Shown here one piece after another: positions 5,621 to 9,674 of a stretch of 9,674 nucleotides of DNA; position 1 is the first letter of the stretch, and each line of letters opens with the position of its first letter. The notes below the pieces were generated by a model. That model saw only the letters and a program-made list of their open reading frames with translations, was not told the DNA's origin and searched no databases. The DNA comes from an uncultured Ruaniaceae bacterium (GTDB lineage Bacteria; Actinomycetota; Actinomycetes; Actinomycetales; Beutenbergiaceae): the NCBI GenBank assembly GCA_938004115.1, contig CALKWS010000103.1:1-9674 (forward strand), written 5' to 3'. The translations under genes were made by a program, and so were the position numbers.

Positions 5621-5644
5621 CCGTCCCGGGCGGGCCCGGGGCGG
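5621..5644 (+). terminator. Second hairpin downstream of greA
   Basis: CCGTCCCGGG (5621-5630) pairs with CCCGGGGCGG (5635-5644) around CGGG: ten pairs including one U-G in the plus-strand RNA. In minus-strand RNA that pair becomes an A-C mismatch, so the structure favours the greA direction. It forms a tandem with the hairpin at 5574-5606, as a back-up terminator. Confidence 0.5.
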
Positions 5645-5692
5645 CCCAGATGCGTGGACCCAGATGCGGGCTCGAGGCGGTCCAGATGCGTG
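5641..5692. repeat. Three copies of a short intergenic repeat (core CCAGATGCG)
   Basis: The 9-mer core occurs at 5646-5654, 5660-5668 and 5682-5690, all in the same orientation, with starts 14 and 22 bp apart. The first and third copies share 16 nt with one mismatch (GCGGCCCAGATGCGTG at 5641-5656; GCGGTCCAGATGCGTG at 5677-5692). The block lies between the terminators and the ilvA stop, outside any gene I support. It is too short and irregular for CRISPR. Confidence 0.6.
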
Positions 5693-5724
5693 CCCGGGGC
5701 AGGCCGGCGGGTCCGCGGGGGAAC

Positions 5725-6936
5725 TCAGGGTGAGGCCGGCTGCACCCGGTACCCGTCGGACCGCAGTTCCGCCAGCACCTGCCGGCAGTGGTCGGCGCCG
5801 TTGGTCTCGCACTCCACCGCGATGTCCACCTCGTCCACCGCCAGGTCCGCGGCGGTGCGCACGTGCCGCACGTCCACCACGTTCGCGTCCAGGTCCGCCA
5901 GCCGGGCGAGCAGCGCCGCCAGGTTGCCCGGGGTGTCCGGCACCCGCACGTGCACCTGAAGGTATCGTCCGGCGGCCACCATGCCGTGCCGCAGCACCCG
6001 CATCAGCACCAGCGGGTCGATGTTGCCGCCGGACAGGATCGCCACCACCGGGCCCTCCAGGGTGCCCGGGTCGCGCATCACCCTGGCCACCCCCGCCGCA
6101 CCGGAGGGTTCCACCACCAGTTTCGCCCGCTCGGTGAGCAACAGCAGCGCCCGGGAGATCTCCTCCTCGGTGACCGTCTCCACGCGGGCCCCGGACTCGC
6201 TGACGATCCGAAGCGGCACCTGGCCGGGGGTGCCGATGGCGATACCGTCGGCCATCGTCTGCATCGAGGTGAGCGGCACCGGTTCACCAGCCGCGAGCGA
6301 GGCGGGGTAGGCCGCCGCCCCCTCGGCCTGCACGCCGATCACCTGCACCGGCCGGTCCAGCGCTTCGCGCAACGCCAGCCCCACGCCGGCCAGCAGACCA
6401 CCACCGCCGGTGGGCACGATCACGGTGCGCACATCGGGTACCTGCTCGGCGATCTCCAGGGCGATGGAGGCCTGACCGGTCACGATGTCGGCGTGATCGA
6501 AGGGATGGATGATCACCTTCCCGGTGCGGGCGGCTTCCGCCTTGGCCTCGGTCAGCGCCTCATCGACCGAGGTCCCGGCACGGCGGATCCGGGCGCCGTA
6601 GCCCGCGGTGGCCGCCACTTTCGGCAGGGCCGCGTCCACCGGCATGTACACGGTGGCCTCGATCCCCAGCATCCGGGCGGCCAGGGCCACCCCCTGGGCG
6701 TGGTTGCCGGCCGAGGCGGCGATCACCCCCGCGGCCTTCTCCTCGGCGCTGAGCCGGGCCATCCGGGTGTAGGCGCCGCGGATCTTGAAGGACCCGCCGG
6801 TCTGCAGGTTCTCGCACTTCAGGTGCACCGGTGCGCCGGCGAAGGCGCTCAGGGCGCCGGAGTACTCCATCGGGGTGCGCTGCACCACCCCGTCCAGGTC
6901 ACGCGCAGCGGCCTGAATAGCATCCAGGGTGATCAA
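5725..6936 (-). CDS. ilvA: Threonine ammonia-lyase with C-terminal ACT domain
   Basis: A 403-residue PLP enzyme that deaminates L-threonine to 2-oxobutanoate, the first step towards isoleucine. Visible motifs: GGSFKIRGA at 47-55 with the Schiff-base Lys51; ASAGNHAQG at 74-82; the PLP phosphate loop PTGGGGLLAG at 175-184; SGGNID at 302-307. Residues about 325-400 form one ACT domain (VRVPDTPGNLAALLARLADL), the usual site of amino-acid feedback. At about 400 residues with one ACT it is the compact form, not the ~510-residue E. coli IlvA with two regulatory segments. TTG at 6936 is the start: a TAA stop lies in frame five codons upstream, and the next reasonable starts would cut the conserved N-terminus. 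This TTG overlaps the TGA of the transporter gene (TTGA, 6933-6936), with AAGG about 10 nt before. Confidence 0.94.
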   Translation of the reverse strand: MITLDAIQAAARDLDGVVQRTPMEYSGALSAFAGAPVHLKCENLQTGGSFKIRGAYTRMARLSAEEKAAGVIAASAGNHAQGVALAARMLGIEATVYMPVDAALPKVAATAGYGARIRRAGTSVDEALTEAKAEAARTGKVIIHPFDHADIVTGQASIALEIAEQVPDVRTVIVPTGGGGLLAGVGLALREALDRPVQVIGVQAEGAAAYPASLAAGEPVPLTSMQTMADGIAIGTPGQVPLRIVSESGARVETVTEEEISRALLLLTERAKLVVEPSGAAGVARVMRDPGTLEGPVVAILSGGNIDPLVLMRVLRHGMVAAGRYLQVHVRVPDTPGNLAALLARLADLDANVVDVRHVRTAADLAVDEVDIAVECETNGADHCRQVLAELRSDGYRVQPASP

Positions 6937-8351
6937 CGCGTACGGACCTTACCTCGCTGTCGGAAATATCGTTGCATCTGCAAAGTGGACCGTTCCAAGT
7001 CTCGCTGGATCTCCTTGGGGGCATTGTCATGGCCGTGCAGGTACAGCATCGCAGAGTTCACCGAGGCGATGATCGGGACCGCCAGCAGCGCACCCACGAT
7101 GCCCCCCAGCACCGTACCGGCGGTGACCGCGAGCAACACCGCAACCGGATGCAACCGTAGTGCACGGCCCATCAGGAACGGTTGCAGCACGTTGCCCTCC
7201 ACCTGCTGCACGCCCAGCACGATGGCGAGCATGATCACCGCGGTCCAGATCCCGCCGTCCACCAGCGCCACCAGCACCGCCACCGCCCCGGTGAGCACCG
7301 CACCGACGATCGGGATGAACGCACCGATGAACACCAGCACACCCAGGGGCAGGGCGAGCGGGACGCCCAGGATCCAGGCGCCCACACCGATGCCCACGCC
7401 GTCGATGAAGGCCACCAGGATCTGCATCCGTGCGTACTGGCCGAGGCTCACCCAGCCGCGCAGTGCAGAACCGTCGATCTGGGCGCGGGCCGCCTGCGGC
7501 AACAGCCCCACCACCCAGGTCCAGATCGCCCGTCCGTCGCGGAGGAAGAAGAACAGGCAGAACAGCGCGATCAGCAGCCCGGCGAACACCTGCCCCACCG
7601 TGGTGCCCACGGTGATCGCCCCGGTGACGATCTGCTGGAGGTTGTCCTGCAGGGCCGCCAACGCATCGTCGAGATAGCCCTCGAGCTGGTCCTGACTGAT
7701 GTTCAACGGGCCCTCGCCGAGCCAGTCGATGAAGTCGTACAACCCCTGGACCGCCTGATCGGCCAGATCCATGATCCCACTGCCCAGCGCCCGCCCGGCG
7801 AGGGTGAGCAGTACCGCCACGAGCCCGAAGGCCACCACCATGGTCACAGCCGCGGCCAGTGCACGCGGTGCACCGCGCTCGGTCAGCCAGTTGACCACCG
7901 GCGTCATCAGCGACGACAGCAGCACGGCCACCAGCACCGGCACCACCACCAGGCTGAGTTGCATCAACGCCCACACCATCGCCACACCGGTGATGGCGAT
8001 GATCGACAACCGCCATGCCCAGGCCGCCGCCCCGCGTACCGCCGGCGTGACGTACGCCGCGGCGTTCACCACCCGGGAGGAGGCCTCCCCCTTCCGGGCA
8101 TCGGCAAGGCTCTGCTCGGCCGGGGCGGCGTCCTCCACGGCCACGGCCCCGGCGGGCGGCACCGCCGCCGGATCGGCCGCGACCGACGCGCCCGCAGGCG
8201 TCTCACCGGACATCCCGCTGGACATGGTGACCGGGCCACCGGTTGCGGGTGTGTGCTGTGCGGGTACGTGCGGCGAGGATTCCTCCCCCTCCTCGCGGCC
8301 GCCCCTGTTCCGGATGCGGTCGATGAACCGTTTGCCAGATCCTTGCGCCAT
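6933..8351 (-). CDS. AI-2E family transporter (TerC/PerM-type permease)
   Basis: A 472-residue polytopic membrane protein of the AI-2E exporter family (PF01594 type). An unusually long Ala/Pro/Glu-rich, probably disordered cytoplasmic N-terminus (1-105) precedes the core. Membrane helices lie at about 113-131, 134-150, 163-187, 251-271, 310-330, 331-356, 358-385 and 403-433, with the amphipathic region 188-250 between the third and fourth. Family signatures are GAFIPIVGAVLTG (343-355) and VEGNVLQPFLMGRALRLHP (384-402). The family name comes from one E. coli member; many homologues move other substrates, including Na+/H+, so the cargo is unknown. The ATG at 8351 is chosen over a GTG at 8378 because GGAGGG (8368-8363) lies between them. 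ilvA follows with a 4-nt overlap, so both are probably one transcript. Confidence 0.88.
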   Translation of the reverse strand: MAQGSGKRFIDRIRNRGGREEGEESSPHVPAQHTPATGGPVTMSSGMSGETPAGASVAADPAAVPPAGAVAVEDAAPAEQSLADARKGEASSRVVNAAAYVTPAVRGAAAWAWRLSIIAITGVAMVWALMQLSLVVVPVLVAVLLSSLMTPVVNWLTERGAPRALAAAVTMVVAFGLVAVLLTLAGRALGSGIMDLADQAVQGLYDFIDWLGEGPLNISQDQLEGYLDDALAALQDNLQQIVTGAITVGTTVGQVFAGLLIALFCLFFFLRDGRAIWTWVVGLLPQAARAQIDGSALRGWVSLGQYARMQILVAFIDGVGIGVGAWILGVPLALPLGVLVFIGAFIPIVGAVLTGAVAVLVALVDGGIWTAVIMLAIVLGVQQVEGNVLQPFLMGRALRLHPVAVLLAVTAGTVLGGIVGALLAVPIIASVNSAMLYLHGHDNAPKEIQRDLERSTLQMQRYFRQRGKVRTR

Positions 8352-8475
8352 CGTGCCTACTTCCCTCCGCTTCAGCACACGCTACGCGCCACCACGGGAA
8401 CAGTACCCGGATTGAGGGTGTTACACAGGGTGTGTCTGGATGCGTCGGAGGAATCGCCCCGGTGAAGGAGCAAGA
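8352..8475. promoter_or_regulatory. Divergent promoter region of the AI-2E transporter and msrA
   Basis: This 124-bp gap must drive both genes. It holds a small inverted repeat, ACACA-GGG-TGTGT (8423-8435), a TACTGT -10-like hexamer for the transporter (8405-8400, minus) and a TTGAGG -35-like hexamer for msrA (8412-8417). None is part of a convincing -35/-10 pair, so individual promoter positions are not called. Confidence 0.4.
8465..8470 (+). promoter_or_regulatory. Ribosome binding site of msrA
   Basis: AAGGAG, 5 nt before the ATG at 8476. It selects this start over the in-frame ATG at 8440, which would add 12 residues that run through the RBS. Confidence 0.75.
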
Positions 8476-9180
8476 ATGATCTTTGGACCACGCGTATCGA
8501 CTCAGATGGTGAGTGCGGAGCAGGCCCTGCCCGGCCGGGACGCCCCCGGCTTCTCCGTACCCACCACCCATGAGGTCCTCGGCAGCCCGCTGCTGGGCCC
8601 CTGGCCGGAGGGCAGCAAGGTCATCTACCTCGCCATGGGGTGTTTCTGGGGTGCTGAGCGGATCTTCTGGCGGATGCCCGGGGTGATCAGCACCGCCGTC
8701 GGCTATCAAGGAGGGTTCACGCCCTATCCCACCTATGAGGAGGTGTGCACCGGGCTCACCGGGCATACCGAGGCGGTGAAGGTGGTCTACGACCCCGAGC
8801 GACTGGACCTGGAACTGATCCTGAAGGAGTTCTGGGAGAACCACGACCCCACCCAGGGCTACCGCCAGGGCAACGACGTGGGCACCCAGTACCGGTCGGC
8901 GATCTACTGGACCGAGGAGGCGGACGAGGCGCTCGTGCGTGCCTCTCGGGAGGCGTTCAACGAGGTGGTGCGCGCCCACGGCTTACGGGACATCACCACC
9001 GAACTGCGGCCCGCCGCCGAGGCCGGCACGTTCTACTACGCCGAGGACTACCACCAGCAGTATCTGCACAAGAACCCCGGCGGGTACTGCAACCACGGCC
9101 CGAACGGTATGAGTTGCCCGGTGGGCGTGCTGCGGCAGGATGAGGTACCGAGCCAGCAGGCGGTGCTCGGCCGGGAGTGA
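8476..9180 (+). CDS. msrA: Peptide-methionine (S)-S-oxide reductase MsrA
   Basis: A 234-residue cytosolic repair enzyme reducing methionine-S-sulfoxide in proteins and free amino acid, normally with thioredoxin. The catalytic Cys56 is in MGCFWGAER; GYQGG (76-80) and HDPTQGYRQGNDVGTQYRS (123-141) are family hallmarks. The C-terminus has the resolving cysteines Cys205 (GGYCNH) and Cys214 (GMSCPVG), in the arrangement of the three-cysteine E. coli-type enzyme (C51, C198, C206). The N-terminus of about 45 residues (VSAEQALPGRD, THEVLGSPLLGPWPEG) is the long form also seen in E. coli MsrA. Codon 170 (8983-8985) is TTA. It is divergent from the AI-2E transporter and 52 nt upstream of the DoxX-like gene, probably cotranscribed with it. 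Confidence 0.96.
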   Translation: MIFGPRVSTQMVSAEQALPGRDAPGFSVPTTHEVLGSPLLGPWPEGSKVIYLAMGCFWGAERIFWRMPGVISTAVGYQGGFTPYPTYEEVCTGLTGHTEAVKVVYDPERLDLELILKEFWENHDPTQGYRQGNDVGTQYRSAIYWTEEADEALVRASREAFNEVVRAHGLRDITTELRPAAEAGTFYYAEDYHQQYLHKNPGGYCNHGPNGMSCPVGVLRQDEVPSQQAVLGRE

Positions 9181-9232
9181 CGACGTCGCAGCGGCTCGGA
9201 CAGGCACGTCCCCACCAGAAGGAGAGGCAGAG

Positions 9233-9670
9233 ATGAGCAAGTCCAAGTTGTTGACCACATGGCCCCTACGCATCGCGACCGGGGCGTTCATCATGAACTC
9301 CGGGTGGTCGAAGTTGAACGCCGACGCCGAGTCGGCCGAGCAGACCCACGGATTCGCGACCGCCGCCTATCCCTTCCTCAAGGATGTACCGCCCGAGCAG
9401 TTCAACCGGGGTCTGGGCATCGCCGAGACCGCGATCGGTGCCGCCCTGCTGACCCCGGGCGTACCGGCCCGGGTCGCGGGCATCGGTCTGACCGCCCTCG
9501 GCGGCGGGCTGCTGGGCCTGTACCTACGCGCCCCCGGGTTGCGGCAGGAGGGCAGCCTGCGTCCCACCGCCGACGGCACCGGCATCGCCAAGGACAGTTG
9601 GCTGCTCGGCGCGGGGCTGAGCCTGATGGCGTTCGACCAGTTCCGCCGCAAGTACGCCAAGTCCCACTGA
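9233..9670 (+). CDS. DoxX-like small membrane protein
   Basis: A 145-residue membrane protein with about four hydrophobic segments (8-24, 61-75, 80-98, 120-135). The start PLRIATGAFIMNSGWSK (11-27), an Arg followed by a helix and a Gly-x-x-Lys, and the second helix ETAIGAALLTPG are typical of DoxX/DoxD-like proteins. These associate with the membrane and in mycobacteria have been linked to oxidant defence; that link is family knowledge, not visible here. AGAAGGAG (9217-9224) lies 8 nt before the ATG. It sits 52 nt after msrA with no terminator between them, which suggests a joint oxidative-stress transcript. The family assignment is moderate, because DoxX-like sequences are short and diverse. 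Confidence 0.72.
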   Translation: MSKSKLLTTWPLRIATGAFIMNSGWSKLNADAESAEQTHGFATAAYPFLKDVPPEQFNRGLGIAETAIGAALLTPGVPARVAGIGLTALGGGLLGLYLRAPGLRQEGSLRPTADGTGIAKDSWLLGAGLSLMAFDQFRRKYAKSH

Positions 9671-9674
9671 GCCC

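Noticed and set aside
5641..5692. CRISPR array
   Set aside because: Repeat unit of 9-16 nt with irregular 14 and 22 bp periods, no spacers of regular size and no cas genes.
5788..7677. Long open frame (629 codons) on the plus strand opposite ilvA and the AI-2E transporter gene
   Set aside because: The product is His/Gly/Arg-rich and low-complexity, and both minus-strand genes show full family motifs.
6933..8351. Quorum-sensing (AI-2) export system
   Set aside because: The family name rests on one E. coli member; no luxS or lsr genes are present and homologues carry diverse substrates.
8423..8435. ACACA-GGG-TGTGT as an operator for msrA
   Set aside because: Five-base arms are short enough to arise by chance; mentioned only as part of the divergent gap.
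7182..8465. Open frame (427 codons) on the plus strand opposite the AI-2E transporter gene
   Set aside because: Extreme His/Gln/Arg composition mirrors the codon pattern of the real gene; no RBS or recognisable domain.
1..9674. tRNA, rRNA, insertion sequences, integrases, prophage or attachment sites
   Set aside because: I found no cloverleaf-like or rRNA sequence, no transposase or integrase motif, and no terminal inverted repeats; the gene order is a conserved core actinobacterial neighbourhood.

Overview
The window is chromosomal DNA from a high-GC actinobacterium. It encodes Mca, a mycothiol S-conjugate amidase, and mycothiol is the characteristic thiol of Actinobacteria. It also carries the actinobacterial gene neighbourhood greA / DUF4307 / mca / small membrane protein / hemolysin III / short-chain cis-prenyltransferase. 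From memory this matches Rv1080c-Rv1086 of Mycobacterium tuberculosis in order and relative orientation, with phoH2 further away there. The lack of mycobacterial-type neighbours and the msrA-DoxX pair suggest a Micrococcales-like lineage, but the genus cannot be fixed from this sequence alone.

Layout. 1-236 (-): start of a PIN-PhoH protein, running off the left edge. 492-1253 (-): a cis-isoprenyl diphosphate synthase. 1254-1468: divergent control region with a good sigma-70 promoter for the hemolysin III gene, covered by two tandem palindromes. 1469-2149 (+): hemolysin III/PAQR membrane protein. 2199-4329 (-): a three-gene operon, mca - small single-pass membrane protein - nitrilase-family amidase, each junction a 4-nt ATGA overlap. 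4425-4898 (+) DUF4307 protein and 5073-5552 (+) greA. 5553-5724: convergent gap with two strong hairpins and a three-copy short repeat. 5725-8351 (-): AI-2E family transporter followed by threonine ammonia-lyase (ilvA), sharing a TTGA overlap. 8476-9670 (+): msrA and a DoxX-like membrane protein.

Functional themes are thiol and oxidative housekeeping (mca, msrA, perhaps the nitrilase as a metabolite-repair amidase), membrane and prenyl-lipid biology (cis-prenyltransferase, hemolysin III), transcript fidelity (greA), RNA processing (PhoH2) and isoleucine synthesis (ilvA). No mobile element, CRISPR array, tRNA or rRNA is visible. This is mostly a conserved core region and I do not see a new multi-gene defence or mobile system. 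The most interesting signal is the doubled palindromic operator over the hemolysin III promoter. Next are the nitrilase in the mca operon slot, the short intergenic repeat next to greA, and the structured leader region upstream of phoH.
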